A DNA stretch of 64,000 bases, from the NCBI RefSeq assembly GCF_902497625.1, contig NZ_CABVGX010000003.1, positions 176,676 to 240,675 of the forward strand, given 5' to 3'. Positions 29,449 through 38,649 of this stretch are shown here, piece after piece. Source of the DNA: Pseudomonas fluorescens. Its GTDB lineage: Bacteria > Pseudomonadota > Gammaproteobacteria > Pseudomonadales > Pseudomonadaceae. The notes beneath the pieces were generated by a model, which did no database searches, had not been told where the DNA came from, and worked only from the letters and a program-made list of their open reading frames with translations. The position numbers were made by a program, and so were the translations under genes. The stretch's first letter is position 1; each line of letters begins with the position of its first letter.

Positions 29449-29560
29449 CTGTCCCGGATGCGAAGCAGCGCATGCTGTTTCGCGCCTTCTGCGGTGCTCT
29501 CGGCTATATAAGCTCATGGAGCTGCGGCATACTCGGTCGCCTAATTGCCCGGATCCCGCT

Positions 29561-31279
29561 ATGCGCTCACTTGCCCTCATCGCCCTGACCCTGATGCTCA
29601 CCGCTTGCGGCGATGGCGAATCGCTGCTGCCGCCTGACGCGCGCCTGCCGGATGGCGGACGCTATCGCGGCGAAGTGGTTGACGGGCTGCTGCAAGGCCA
29701 GGGCCGCGTTGATTATCCGAATGGCAGCTGGTACGCCGGTGAATTTGATAAAGGCCAATGGCATGGGCCGGGCGAGTGGCACGGCAGCAACGGCGAGGTC
29801 TATCGCGGCGGTTTCAATCAAGGCCTGTTCGATGGCAAAGGCACGCTGAGCACCAGCGGCAGCAGCTACTCCGGCGGCTTCAAAGCCGGGCGCAGGGACG
29901 GCGAAGGCACCCTCAAAGAAAACGGCATGACCTACCGTGGCGAATTCAAAGCCGATCAATACGCCGGTCTCGGTCGCCTTGAACTGGAAGACGGCAGTTC
30001 GTATCAGGGCCAATTCGCCAACGGCAAACCGAACGGTGAAGGCCAGCGCGGCGATAACAGCGGCAACCAGTTCAGCGGGCATTTCAAGGATGGCCAGCTG
30101 GAAGGCAACGGCACGTTCAACAGCGCCGAAGGTGACCTGTACGTCGGCGGTTTCAAGAACAATCAGTTGCACGGCAAGGGCCGCTACGAGAACGCCGACG
30201 GCGATGTCTGGCTTGGACAGTTCAAGGAAGGCTCGCTGAACGGCAAAGGCGAAATGATCGGTGCGGACGGCAGCCACTACATCGGCCAGTTCAATGACTG
30301 GCGTTTCAGCGGTCAGGGCCGACTCAACCTGTCCGACGGCAGTTTTTACATCGGTCAGTTCGACGCCGACAGTTACTCCGGACGCGGTACGCTGGTGCTG
30401 ACCGACGGCACCGTGCAAAGCGGTATCTGGATCAGTGGCCAAAGGGTTCGTGATGCCGACGGCAAGTTGTTGCCTGACAGTCTCGAACTCGGCTTGCTGG
30501 CCCAGGGCCGCCTGCTCGAAGAGGCGCTGGCCAATGTGCCCGCCTCGACCCCGGCCATCGAGCTGTACACCCTGACACTTGGCGGCGATGGCAAGCAAAG
30601 CGTGTTTTTGCGCGAGTCCGACTACGTCAGCAACATGCTCGCCAGTCGCTTCGGCGCCTTTGGCCAGCTCCGTCTGGTCAACCATCGCGATCATCTGGTC
30701 GATCGCCCAATGGCCACCCGCGAAAACCTGCGTCGCGCGGCCCTGACCCTGGCCGAACGCAGCGGTCCCGAAGACCTGCTGTTCATCTACCTGACGAGCC
30801 ACGGCAGCAGCGAACACGAACTGGTCCTCGAACAGCCACGCATGCAGCTTTCCGACTTGCCAGCCGACGAACTCGCCGCCGTCCTTGCGCCATTGAAAAA
30901 TCGCGACAAGATCATCGTGATCTCGGCCTGCTACAGCGGCGGGTTCATCCCCGCCCTCAAAGACGAACGCACCCTGATCATGACGGCTTCGCGCGCAGAT
31001 CGGGTGTCGTTCGGCTGTTCCGAAGAAGCCAACTTCACCTACTTCGGCGACGCCCTGTTCGCCAAGGCGCTGAACCAGACAGATGACCTCGAACACGCCT
31101 TCAAACTGGCCAGGGCAACCGTGGCCGAGCGCGAGCTGGCCGACAACTTCGAAGCGTCTGAACCGCAGATCTGGGCGCCGAAAACCGTCCTCTCCCACTG
31201 GCAGCTATTGCGCAAACAGCAGGCACGAAAAGCGCTGCAAAGTGTCTCTAACAGCAGCAAGGATGCAAACAGCAACTAA
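29561..31279 (+). CDS. Lipoprotein with 11 MORN repeats and a C13-type caspase-fold peptidase domain
   Basis: Protein of 572 aa. A lipoprotein signal is clear (MRSLALIALTLMLTACGD, lipobox LTAC). Residues ~30-290 contain eleven MORN repeats of ~23 residues, each of the form YxGxFxxGxxxGxG, for example YAGEFDKGQWHGPG and YRGGFNQGLFDGKG. Residues ~340-540 form a peptidase C13/caspase-like domain with the expected dyad: His414 in LTSHGSSEHE and Cys457 in ISACYSGGFIPAL. The reading frame is open to 29390, but ATG 29561 gives the signal peptide. C13 enzymes cleave after Asn/Asp or act as transamidases; the target here is unknown. The Rossmann gene follows after 27 bases. Confidence 0.9.
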   Translation: MRSLALIALTLMLTACGDGESLLPPDARLPDGGRYRGEVVDGLLQGQGRVDYPNGSWYAGEFDKGQWHGPGEWHGSNGEVYRGGFNQGLFDGKGTLSTSGSSYSGGFKAGRRDGEGTLKENGMTYRGEFKADQYAGLGRLELEDGSSYQGQFANGKPNGEGQRGDNSGNQFSGHFKDGQLEGNGTFNSAEGDLYVGGFKNNQLHGKGRYENADGDVWLGQFKEGSLNGKGEMIGADGSHYIGQFNDWRFSGQGRLNLSDGSFYIGQFDADSYSGRGTLVLTDGTVQSGIWISGQRVRDADGKLLPDSLELGLLAQGRLLEEALANVPASTPAIELYTLTLGGDGKQSVFLRESDYVSNMLASRFGAFGQLRLVNHRDHLVDRPMATRENLRRAALTLAERSGPEDLLFIYLTSHGSSEHELVLEQPRMQLSDLPADELAAVLAPLKNRDKIIVISACYSGGFIPALKDERTLIMTASRADRVSFGCSEEANFTYFGDALFAKALNQTDDLEHAFKLARATVAERELADNFEASEPQIWAPKTVLSHWQLLRKQQARKALQSVSNSSKDANSN

Positions 31280-31306
31280 GCTGAACAGTATCACGGGGGA
31301 AACACT

Positions 31307-31948
31307 ATGTATTTGACGCCTCAGCACGTATTGCTCGCCGGAGCCACCGGCTTGACCGGTGAACATCTGCTGGATCGCTTGCTCAATGAACCCACCATCA
31401 CGCGCGTCCTGGCCCCCTCCCGGCGGCCATTGGCGGAACATCCACACCTGGAAAATCCGGTCGGCGACCCGGCGGTTTTCCTGCCGCAATTGAGCGGTCG
31501 GGTCGACATTGCCTACTGCTGCCTCGGCACGACCATCAAGCAAGCGGGCTCCGAGGAAGCGTTTCGCGCGGTCGATCTGGACATGGTGGTGGCGTTCGCC
31601 AAACGTGCGCGGGAAATGGGGGCGCGGCATTTGATCGTGATCAGTGCCCTGGGGGCCGATCGCCGCTCTTCGATTTTCTACAACCGGGTCAAAGGCGAGA
31701 TGGAATACGCTTTACGCGCGCAGGACTGGCCGCAACTGACCATCTGCCGACCTTCGCTGCTGCTGGGTGATCGCATCGAACCGCGGCTGGCCGAGAAAGT
31801 CGCCGGGCCATTGTCCCGCTTGATTCCGGGCAAGTACCACGGCATCGAAGCCTGCCAACTGGCCCGGGCGATGTGGCGACTGGCGCTGGAAGAACAGGAT
31901 GGGGTGCGCGTGGTTGAGTCAGACGAGTTGCGCAAGTTGGGTAAATAA
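31307..31948 (+). CDS. NAD(P)-binding Rossmann-fold protein (HTATIP2/NmrA-like)
   Basis: Protein of 213 aa, a short atypical SDR. The nucleotide-binding loop is [18 protein letters not shown] (GxxGxxG) at residues 9-26. A conserved [19 protein letters not shown] and VISALGAD...[12 protein letters not shown] (Tyr-x3-Lys) follow. These features match the HTATIP2/TIP30-like and SDR_a5-type families. No substrate can be assigned. It probably shares a transcript with the MORN/C13 gene. The REP cluster after it isolates it from the convergent lipoprotein gene. Confidence 0.85.
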   Translation: MYLTPQHVLLAGATGLTGEHLLDRLLNEPTITRVLAPSRRPLAEHPHLENPVGDPAVFLPQLSGRVDIAYCCLGTTIKQAGSEEAFRAVDLDMVVAFAKRAREMGARHLIVISALGADRRSSIFYNRVKGEMEYALRAQDWPQLTICRPSLLLGDRIEPRLAEKVAGPLSRLIPGKYHGIEACQLARAMWRLALEEQDGVRVVESDELRKLGK

Positions 31949-32013
31949 CCCGCAAATCTTTGGTAGTGCTCGGACCTCTGGCAATCGGTGCAACCTGTGG
32001 CGGCGGCCCTGAC

Positions 32014-32185
32014 CTGTGGTGAGAGGGCTTGCCTGTGGTGGGGGGGGCTTGCCTGTGGTGAGGGGGGGCTTGCCTGTGGTGAGGGGGCTTGCCCCCGTTT
32101 CGACTGCGAAGCAGTCGTATATCAAATACTGAATCAAAAAAAGGGCCGCTGCGCAGCCCAGCGTGGGCAAGCCCACTCGCCACAG
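32014..32185. repeat. REP palindrome family C, copy 2, with one arm expanded as 19-21 bp tandem repeats
   Basis: Four units of the form CTGTGGTGAGGGGGCTTGC (19-21 bases, differing in the length of the G run) lead into the arm GAGGGGGCTTGCCCCCGTTT. The right arm (GTGGGCAAGCCCACTCGCCACAG) ends at 32185, and the centre holds the small hairpin CGACTGCGAAGCAGTCG. A weaker fifth unit may lie at 31991-32010. It sits between convergent genes. This is the same kind of arm amplification as at 24349-24600. Confidence 0.9.
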
Positions 32186-32197
32186 AGCCCCGGTGCG

Positions 32198-32482
32198 CTA
32201 CAACCCGCCAGTTGCCTGAAAGCCCACGCCAATCACCGTCAACACCGACAACGGCAACAACAGCGTATCGAGCAACGCACTCGCTGGCAGATCAACGCCT
32301 GGATAACCCGGCGCCTCTGCGCCAAAACGGTCCATCGCACAACAACCGCCGTTCAAGGCATACCAGTCCAGCCGTGTCCCGGCATACACCACCGGCGCCC
32401 CAGGCTTGGCAGCATCCAGCGTGCGCGCCGTGGCGCATCCGGCCAGGTGCAGCGCCAGCAGGACGATCAGCAATTTATTCAT
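32198..32482 (-). CDS. YceK/YidQ-family lipoprotein
   Basis: Protein of 94 aa. A lipoprotein signal peptide is seen ([18 protein letters not shown], lipobox LAGC). The body matches the YceK/YidQ (DUF1375) family: [15 protein letters not shown] and the C-terminal [15 protein letters not shown], which is a hydrophobic segment near the end. Its role is unknown. ATG 32482 overlaps the ubiX stop, so it is translated from the mpl-ubiX transcript. Confidence 0.85.
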   Translation of the reverse strand: MNKLLIVLLALHLAGCATARTLDAAKPGAPVVYAGTRLDWYALNGGCCAMDRFGAEAPGYPGVDLPASALLDTLLLPLSVLTVIGVGFQATGGL

Positions 32483-33107
32483 CACTGGTCAGATGGTGTT
32501 CGCCCCAACGGGGCAGCATGTCCTGAGGGATGTTCAGCAGATTGAGAATCCGCGCGACGACAAAATCGATCAGGTCATCGATGGTTTGCGGCTGGTGATA
32601 GAAGCCCGGCGAGGCCGGCAAGATGGTTACACCCATGTTCGACAACTTGAGCATGTGCTCCAGATGAATGCTTGAATACGGCGCCTCGCGCGGCACCAGA
32701 ATCAACTGACGGCGCTCCTTCAATGTAACGTCGGCCGCACGTTCGATCAGGTTATTGCAGGCGCCTGTGGCAATCGCCGACAGAGTCCCGGTGGAACACG
32801 GTACCACCACCATCGCCGCCGGCGCGCCGGAGCCCGAAGCCACGGGCGACATCCAGTCTTCCTTGCCGTACACGCGAATCTGCCCGGCGGCTGCCCCGGT
32901 ATACTCGGTAAGGAAGGCCTGCATCATCTGGGTTTTTGGCGGCAATGAAACATCCGTCTCGGTAGCCATGACCAGTTGCGCCGCCTTGGAAATCAGGAAG
33001 TGCACCTCGCGGTCTTCGCGAATCAGGCAGTCCAGCAGGCGCAAGCCATACTGGGCGCCCGACGCCCCGGTCATCGCCAGCGTGATGCGTTCCGGGCCGT
33101 TATTCAT
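32475..33107 (-). CDS. ubiX: Flavin prenyltransferase UbiX
   Basis: Protein of 210 aa. UbiX joins dimethylallyl phosphate to FMN to make the prenyl-FMN cofactor used by the UbiD decarboxylase in ubiquinone synthesis. The FMN-binding start [16 protein letters not shown], the central [16 protein letters not shown] and the end [20 protein letters not shown] and [19 protein letters not shown] are all diagnostic. The frame opens to 33251, but ATG 33107 overlaps the mpl stop in an ATGA junction and gives the standard N-terminus. Confidence 0.97.
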   Translation of the reverse strand: MNNGPERITLAMTGASGAQYGLRLLDCLIREDREVHFLISKAAQLVMATETDVSLPPKTQMMQAFLTEYTGAAAGQIRVYGKEDWMSPVASGSGAPAAMVVVPCSTGTLSAIATGACNNLIERAADVTLKERRQLILVPREAPYSSIHLEHMLKLSNMGVTILPASPGFYHQPQTIDDLIDFVVARILNLLNIPQDMLPRWGEHHLTSDE

Positions 33108-34453
33108 TGCAGCGCCTCGGCGAGCTTGCCGTGCAGGCCGCCGAAGCCGCCATTGCTCATGATCACTACGTGAGTGCCGGGCTGGGCCTGGCTCTTCACG
33201 CGTTCGATGATGCCTTCCAGCGAATCGCTGACAATCGACGGCACGGTGCACAACGCGGCGGTGGCACCGAGGTCCCAGCCGAGGTTCGCTGGCGCATACC
33301 AGATCACCTGATCGGCATCGACCACACTGTCGGGCAAACCATCACGGTGCGCGCCGAGCTTCATCGAGTTGGAGCGCGGTTCGATAATCGCGATCAACGG
33401 CGCATCGCCGATGCGTTTGCGCAACCCGTCCAGCGTGGTGGCGATGGCCGTCGGATGGTGCGCAAAGTCGTCGTAGATAGTGATGCCACACACTTCTGCG
33501 ACTTTTTCCATGCGCCGTTTTACGCTTTTGAACGCGCTCAACGCGGCGATACCCATGGACGGCACCACGCCGACGTGACGGGCCGCAGCCAACGTCGCCA
33601 GCGCGTTGGCGACGTTGTGCTGGCCGGTCATGTCCCACTCGACCACGCCTTGGGCGACGCCTTCGAACATCACTTCGAAAGCCGAGCCGTCTTCGCTGAG
33701 CAATTTGACCTGCCATTGACCACCGGCGCCGGTGGTTTGCACTGGGGTCCAGCAGCCCATCTCGATCACTCGTTGAAGCGCCGGCTCGGTGGTCGGATGA
33801 ATCACCAGGCCTTCGCTGGGGATGGTCCGCACCAAATGATGGAATTGTCGTTCAATCGCTGGCAGATCGGGGAAGATGTCTGCGTGATCGAACTCAAGAT
33901 TGTTGAGGATAGCCGTACGCGGACGGTAGTGAACGAATTTCGAGCGTTTGTCGAAGAAGGCGCTGTCGTATTCGTCCGCTTCGATCACGAAAAACGGCGT
34001 ATCGCCCAATCGGGCAGACACGGAAAAATTCTGCGGCACGCCGCCGATCAGGAACCCCGGGCTCATGCCCGCATGCTCCAGCACCCAGGCCAGCATGCTG
34101 CTGGTAGTAGTTTTGCCATGGGTGCCGGCCACGGCCAGCACCCAGCGATTCTGCAGCACATGGTCGGCCAGCCACTGCGGCCCGGAGACGTATGGCAAGC
34201 CCTTGTTCAACACGTATTCGACAGCCGGGTTGCCGCGGGACATGGCGTTGCCGATCACCACCAGATCGGGCGCCGGATCGAGTTGAGCCGGGTCGTAACC
34301 CTGAGTCAATTCGATGCCTTGGGCCTCAAGCTGAGTGCTCATCGGCGGATAGACGTTGGCATCGGAGCCGGTCACATGATGGCCGAGTTCCTTGGCCAGA
34401 ACCGCCATCGAACCCATGAAAGTGCCGCAGATACCAAGAATATGAATGTGCAT
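33104..34453 (-). CDS. mpl: UDP-N-acetylmuramate:L-alanyl-gamma-D-glutamyl-meso-diaminopimelate ligase
   Basis: Protein of 449 aa. Mpl re-attaches recycled murein tripeptide to UDP-MurNAc in the cytoplasm. The N-terminal [19 protein letters not shown] is a Mur-ligase Rossmann domain, the ATP loop is [19 protein letters not shown], and the central phrase [19 protein letters not shown] and the [15 protein letters not shown] block are typical of Mpl rather than MurC. The ATG at 34453 (MHIHIL) is preferred to the open extension to 34522. It is the first gene of mpl-ubiX-yceK and complements ldcA in murein recycling. Confidence 0.96.
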   Translation of the reverse strand: MHIHILGICGTFMGSMAVLAKELGHHVTGSDANVYPPMSTQLEAQGIELTQGYDPAQLDPAPDLVVIGNAMSRGNPAVEYVLNKGLPYVSGPQWLADHVLQNRWVLAVAGTHGKTTTSSMLAWVLEHAGMSPGFLIGGVPQNFSVSARLGDTPFFVIEADEYDSAFFDKRSKFVHYRPRTAILNNLEFDHADIFPDLPAIERQFHHLVRTIPSEGLVIHPTTEPALQRVIEMGCWTPVQTTGAGGQWQVKLLSEDGSAFEVMFEGVAQGVVEWDMTGQHNVANALATLAAARHVGVVPSMGIAALSAFKSVKRRMEKVAEVCGITIYDDFAHHPTAIATTLDGLRKRIGDAPLIAIIEPRSNSMKLGAHRDGLPDSVVDADQVIWYAPANLGWDLGATAALCTVPSIVSDSLEGIIERVKSQAQPGTHVVIMSNGGFGGLHGKLAEALQ

Positions 34454-34531
34454 AGTCGACCTCGTAAAACATGGCCGCAGGTTAGCGCAGGGGGGGAAAA
34501 ATCGCACCTTTGTTTCGCCCATACCGACGCC

Positions 34532-34624
34532 TTCGCGAGCAGGCTCGCTCCCACAGTAGACCTGAGGCAGCTCCCGAATTGGGAATTCGAACCATAACCC
34601 TGTGGGAGCGAGCCTGCTCGCGAA
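34532..34624. repeat. REP-type palindrome, family B, copy 2
   Basis: Arms of 24 bases, TTCGCGAGCAGGCTCGCTCC... and its exact complement, with a ~45-base centre. The arm sequence is the same as at 10776-10859, 24 kb away. It lies between the end of eatR and the start of mpl, both on the minus strand, and could end the eatR transcript. Confidence 0.92.
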
Positions 34625-34639
34625 TGGGCGCGACGCGGT

Positions 34640-36547
34640 CTACCGGGCGATCCCGTGTTTGCGCAGCTTGCGATAGAGCGTATTGCGACTGACGCCCAGC
34701 TGTTCGGCGGTGTGCGTCATGTGCCAGCGGGTCTGCTCCAGCGCATTCAACAATGCCAGCCGCTCGGCATCCTCCAGTGGATAATCCGACGATGGCTCAA
34801 CCGCCCGCTCCGGCCGCGCCTGCCGAATCATCGCCGGCAAATCCTCCAGGCCGATCCGCCCGCTATCACACAGCGCGGCCAGCGTACGCAGTACATTGCG
34901 CAGCTGCCGTACGTTGCCCGGCCAGGCAAAATCGAGCAACGCCTGGCGCGCTGGTTCATCGATCGACACCGTTTCCCCTTCCGCCTCTTCGGCGAGGACA
35001 AAGTCCAGCAATTGCGATTTGTCGCTGCGGTCGCGCAACGCCGGCAGCGCCACTTCCAGGCCGTTGAGGCGGTAATACAAATCCTCGCGGAAGCTGCCGT
35101 TCTGCACGCGCGCCAGCAGGTCGCGGTGAGTCGCGCTGATAATCCGCACATTGACCAACTCTGGCTCGCCACCAATGGGCACCACTTGGCGGTCTTCCAG
35201 CACCCTTAACAAGCGCGTCTGCAGCGTCAACGGCATGTCGCCGATTTCATCGAGAAACAACGTGCCGCCGTCGGCCTGCTGCAGCTTGCCGCGCATGCCC
35301 TCCTTACGCGCACCGGTGAAACTGCCGCCACGATAGCCGAACAGTTCGCTCTCGATCAGGCTTTCGGGGATCGCAGCACAATTAAGCGCGATGAACGCTT
35401 TGCCTGCGCGCTGGCTGGCCTGGTGCACCGCTCTGGCGAAGGCTTCCTTGCCGGAACCTGTTTCGCCGTTGATCAACAGCGGGACATCGCGCTCGAACAC
35501 TCGCAATGATCTGCGCAAGTCCTCTTGCAGCCCTGCGTCGCCCAGGCAAATACCGGATACCCGCGCCGGCTGGGCCTCGCGCACCTTCGCCACCAGCGGT
35601 AGCGGAGTACTGCGCGGCCGCCCCCGCAGCACAGCAAACAAATGCCGGCCGTCTCGCGTGCGCAGGGGCCAACTGGCGCTTGCATTGACACTTGCACGCC
35701 CGAGCAAATCATCCAGCGCGCAATCGAAGAACGCGTCAACCGGTTTGCCCAGCAACCCGCTGCGCACATGCCCGAGCAAATTCAGCGCGCTCTGGTTGAC
35801 TGCGCTTATCCGCCCTTCCCCGTCAAACGCCAACAGGCCTTCGCTGAACAGCCCGACGGATTCGGCCTGCAGATGAAAACGCAGCAACCATTGATTGTCG
35901 AAATAGCGCAGGAAGTAGCAGCTCTCGATCATCTTTGCCGAGAGGTTGACCAAAGCCATGGTGTGGAACTGGCTCTGCCGCGAAATATCGTGACGCGCAG
36001 AAGACACGTCCAGCACCGCCAGCAGTTCGCCGTGCGGATCGAACACGGGGCTCGCCGAGCACGTCAGGCCGGTATGGCGGCCGCGAAAGTGTTCGTCCTG
36101 GTGAATCGTCAGCGACTGCCGTTCCACCAGGCAGGTGCCGATGCCGTTGGTGCCTTCGCAGGCCTCACTCCAGTCGGCGCCCAGCCACAGGCCGGCGCGC
36201 TCGAATATCTTGCGCTCGGCCGGCGCCGTCACGCAGTTGAGGATCACCCCGCGGGCATCGGTCAGCAGCACCGCATGGCCAGCGCCGGAGAGCTGCTGAT
36301 GAAGGCTGTTCATTTCGGAGCCGGCGATTTGCAGCACTTGCTGCAGGCGTTCGCGGCTTTCAAGCACGCGACCATGTTCGAGCACTGTCGGCGCCATCGT
36401 CTGGGCCGGGTCGAGGTGATAGTCCTCCAGGCACCGTAACCAGGATCGGGCAATCGACGGATCGCTGCCGGGACCGTGCAGGTGAGATTTCCCCTGGGCC
36501 ACGGTCAACACTTGCCGGGCGTGACGACTCAAATGATTGTCGTGCAT
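34640..36547 (-). CDS. eatR: Sigma-54-dependent enhancer-binding protein EatR (ethanolamine catabolism activator)
   Basis: Protein of 635 aa. Layout: GAF-like sensor (~80-200, with ACEGTNGIGTCLVERQSLTI), PAS-like domain (~225-290), AAA+ domain (~325-560) and Fis-type helix-turn-helix (~590-635, TAEQLGVSRNTLYRKLRKHG). Walker A is NGETGSGKEAFARAV and Walker B is GGTLFLDEIGDM. The sigma-54 contact loop reads GSFTGA, the AcoR-type variant of GAFTGA. It is divergent from exaC-eat-eutBC, whose first promoter is a sigma-54 type. PA4021 (EatR) in P. aeruginosa has the same neighbourhood and controls ethanolamine use; that is the basis of the name. Confidence 0.9.
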   Translation of the reverse strand: MHDNHLSRHARQVLTVAQGKSHLHGPGSDPSIARSWLRCLEDYHLDPAQTMAPTVLEHGRVLESRERLQQVLQIAGSEMNSLHQQLSGAGHAVLLTDARGVILNCVTAPAERKIFERAGLWLGADWSEACEGTNGIGTCLVERQSLTIHQDEHFRGRHTGLTCSASPVFDPHGELLAVLDVSSARHDISRQSQFHTMALVNLSAKMIESCYFLRYFDNQWLLRFHLQAESVGLFSEGLLAFDGEGRISAVNQSALNLLGHVRSGLLGKPVDAFFDCALDDLLGRASVNASASWPLRTRDGRHLFAVLRGRPRSTPLPLVAKVREAQPARVSGICLGDAGLQEDLRRSLRVFERDVPLLINGETGSGKEAFARAVHQASQRAGKAFIALNCAAIPESLIESELFGYRGGSFTGARKEGMRGKLQQADGGTLFLDEIGDMPLTLQTRLLRVLEDRQVVPIGGEPELVNVRIISATHRDLLARVQNGSFREDLYYRLNGLEVALPALRDRSDKSQLLDFVLAEEAEGETVSIDEPARQALLDFAWPGNVRQLRNVLRTLAALCDSGRIGLEDLPAMIRQARPERAVEPSSDYPLEDAERLALLNALEQTRWHMTHTAEQLGVSRNTLYRKLRKHGIAR

Positions 36548-36582
36548 TTCTTATTGTTCTCCCCGAAAGGTCCACGGCCCTC

Positions 36583-36668
36583 GTAGGAGCTGTGGAGTGA
36601 AACGAGGCTGCGATCTTTTGAAATAGCGTTGAGAAGATCGCAGCCTCGTTTCAATCCACAGCTGCTAC
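36583..36668. repeat. REP-type palindrome, family A, copy 3 (arms in reversed order)
   Basis: Arms of about 36 bases: left GTAGGAGCTGTGGAGTGAAA... ending GCGATCTT, right beginning AAGATCGCAGCCTCGTTTCA. Compared with 3066-3155 the two arms are swapped, so the GATC ends face the loop instead of the outside. It lies in the 406-base gap between the divergent genes eatR and exaC, upstream of the regulatory sites. Confidence 0.9.
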
Positions 36669-36761
36669 ATGAGCGAAGCGGTGTCCATCAAAAGTGCAAG
36701 CCAGAGCATCCTCCAGCCAAGACTGCATTGCAATGCTGGAAAGCCTGCCCGCCAGCGGCTG

Positions 36762-36889
36762 TGTCAGTAGCGGTACAAACTGTCACTCGCACCGTATCGC
36801 CATCGCGACAGACAGCACCCGCCCGTCCGACAAAAAACACCTAAATCCTTGATTCCCCTGACCTGCAAGGCAGTGGCCCAACCTTTGCT
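36762..36889 (+). promoter_or_regulatory. Sigma-54 promoter of exaC-eat-eutBC with possible upstream activator sites
   Basis: TGGCCC (36874-36879), a 5-base spacer and TTGCT (36885-36889) match the -24/-12 consensus TGGCAC-N5-TTGCW, with GG and GC exactly 12 bases apart. Transcription should start near 36900, about 55 bases before the exaC ATG, which has a good AAGGAG. About 65-110 bases upstream are TGTC/GACA elements (TGTCAGTAGCGGTACA at 36762 and TGTC...GACA at 36781-36810) that could bind EatR. The promoter is clear; the activator sites are tentative. Confidence 0.85.
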
Positions 36890-36953
36890 CTACGCTTATA
36901 GCAAGCGCACATGCGCCTCTCTTCCATAACTACAAAAGCAAGGAGAAAACATC

Positions 36954-38474
36954 ATGCGTTACGCTCACCCCGGTACTGAAGGCGCTATCGTTTCGTTCAA
37001 GGGCAAATACGGTAACTACATCGGCGGCGAGTTCGTCGCGCCTGTCAAAGGTCAGTACTTCACCAATACGTCGCCAGTCAATGGCCAGCCAATTGCCGAA
37101 TTCCCACGTTCCACCGCCGAGGACATCGACAAGGCACTGGACGCTGCTCACGCCGCAGCCGATGCCTGGGGCGCCACCTCCGCACAGGCTCGTTCGCTGG
37201 TGCTGTTGAAGATCGCCGATCGCATCGAAGAAAACCTCGAGCTGCTGGCGATCACCGAATCCTGGGACAACGGCAAAGCCGTCCGCGAAACCCTCAACGC
37301 CGACATCCCATTGGCCGCCGACCATTTCCGCTACTTCGCCGGTTGCATCCGCGCGCAGGAAGGCAGCGCCGCCGAGATTGATGGCAACACCGTGGCCTAT
37401 CACATCCATGAACCGCTGGGCGTGGTCGGACAAATCATTCCGTGGAACTTCCCGATCCTGATGGCCGCGTGGAAACTCGCCCCGGCGCTGGCAGCCGGTA
37501 ACTGCGTGGTGCTCAAGCCGGCCGAACAGACTCCGCTGGGCATCACCGTCCTGGTCGAACTGATCGGCGACCTGCTGCCGCCAGGCGTGCTCAACATCGT
37601 TCAGGGTTTCGGCAAAGAAGCGGGCGAAGCGCTGGCGACGAGTAAACGCATTGCCAAGATCGCCTTCACGGGCTCGACCCCGGTTGGCTCGCACATCATG
37701 AAATGCGCGGCCGAAAACATCATTCCGTCCACCGTGGAGCTGGGTGGCAAGTCGCCAAACATCTTCTTCGAAGACATCATGCAGGCCGAGCCGACGTTCA
37801 TCGAGAAAGCCGCTGAAGGCCTGGTGCTGGCATTCTTCAACCAGGGCGAAGTCTGCACCTGCCCGTCGCGTGCGCTGGTCCAGGAGTCTATCTATGACGA
37901 ATTCATGCAAGTGGTCATGAAAAAAGTCATGCAGATCAAACGTGGCGATCCGCTGGACACTGACACCATGGTCGGCGCCCAGGCGTCCGAGCAGCAATTC
38001 GACAAAATCCTGTCCTACCTGGAGATTGCCAAGGGCGAAGGCGCCGAACTGCTGACCGGTGGCAAGGTGGAAAAGCTCGAGGGCAATCTGGCGAGCGGCT
38101 ATTACATCCAGCCGACCTTGCTCAAGGGCACCAACAAGATGCGCGTATTCCAGGAAGAAATCTTCGGCCCGGTGGTGAGCATCACCACATTCAAGGACGA
38201 AGCCGAAGCGCTGGCCATCGCCAACGACACCGAGTTCGGCCTCGGTGCCGGTCTGTGGACCCGCGACATCAACCGTGCCTACCGCATGGGTCGCGCAATC
38301 AAGGCCGGGCGTGTCTGGACCAACTGCTATCACCTGTACCCGGCGCACGCCGCGTTCGGCGGTTACAAAAAATCCGGCGTGGGTCGTGAGACGCACAAAA
38401 TGATGCTCGATCATTATCAGCAGACCAAAAACCTGCTGGTGAGCTACGACATCAATCCGTTGGGCTTTTTCTAA
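36954..38474 (+). CDS. exaC: NAD-dependent acetaldehyde dehydrogenase (ExaC-like)
   Basis: Protein of 506 aa, an aldehyde dehydrogenase. The catalytic Glu is in [16 protein letters not shown] and the catalytic Cys in [15 protein letters not shown]. Ethanolamine ammonia-lyase releases acetaldehyde, which this enzyme would oxidise to acetate for entry into central metabolism, so it fits the locus. The equivalent gene in P. aeruginosa is PA4022; ExaC of ethanol oxidation is a close relative, and the symbol is used in that sense. AAGGAG precedes ATG 36954. It is the first gene after the sigma-54 promoter. Confidence 0.92.
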   Translation: MRYAHPGTEGAIVSFKGKYGNYIGGEFVAPVKGQYFTNTSPVNGQPIAEFPRSTAEDIDKALDAAHAAADAWGATSAQARSLVLLKIADRIEENLELLAITESWDNGKAVRETLNADIPLAADHFRYFAGCIRAQEGSAAEIDGNTVAYHIHEPLGVVGQIIPWNFPILMAAWKLAPALAAGNCVVLKPAEQTPLGITVLVELIGDLLPPGVLNIVQGFGKEAGEALATSKRIAKIAFTGSTPVGSHIMKCAAENIIPSTVELGGKSPNIFFEDIMQAEPTFIEKAAEGLVLAFFNQGEVCTCPSRALVQESIYDEFMQVVMKKVMQIKRGDPLDTDTMVGAQASEQQFDKILSYLEIAKGEGAELLTGGKVEKLEGNLASGYYIQPTLLKGTNKMRVFQEEIFGPVVSITTFKDEAEALAIANDTEFGLGAGLWTRDINRAYRMGRAIKAGRVWTNCYHLYPAHAAFGGYKKSGVGRETHKMMLDHYQQTKNLLVSYDINPLGFF

Positions 38475-38491
38475 CGGACAGCACCACAAAA

Positions 38492-38582
38492 TGTGGGAGC
38501 TAGCCCTGCTGGCGATGGCGTCGTATCAGCCAGAGTTTTTTCTGGCTGACAGACCGCAATCGCTAGCAGGCTAGCTCCCACA
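38492..38582. repeat. REP-type palindrome, family B variant, between exaC and eat
   Basis: Arms TGTGGGAGCTAGCCCTGCTG... and AGCAGGCTAGCTCCCACA, with a second small hairpin in the centre (AGCCAGA, T-rich loop, TCTGGCT at about 38529-38547). It lies within the presumed exaC-eat-eutBC transcript. No separate promoter of the -24/-12 type was seen between it and eat, so it may reduce read-through or protect the exaC part of the message. Confidence 0.88.
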
Positions 38583-38649
38583 GGTTTCGGGCGAGATTAC
38601 GATTCGTAATCAACCCAATCGCTCAAAAACAATAAAAACGGTGAATCCC

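Noticed and set aside
29567..31198. Long antisense frame (543 codons) opposite the MORN/C13 gene
   Set aside because: The MORN repeats force a periodic complementary frame; the + strand product has a signal peptide and catalytic motifs.
36930..38489. Long antisense frame (519 codons) opposite exaC
   Set aside because: exaC is certain, with catalytic residues and a sigma-54 promoter; the antisense product has no family features.
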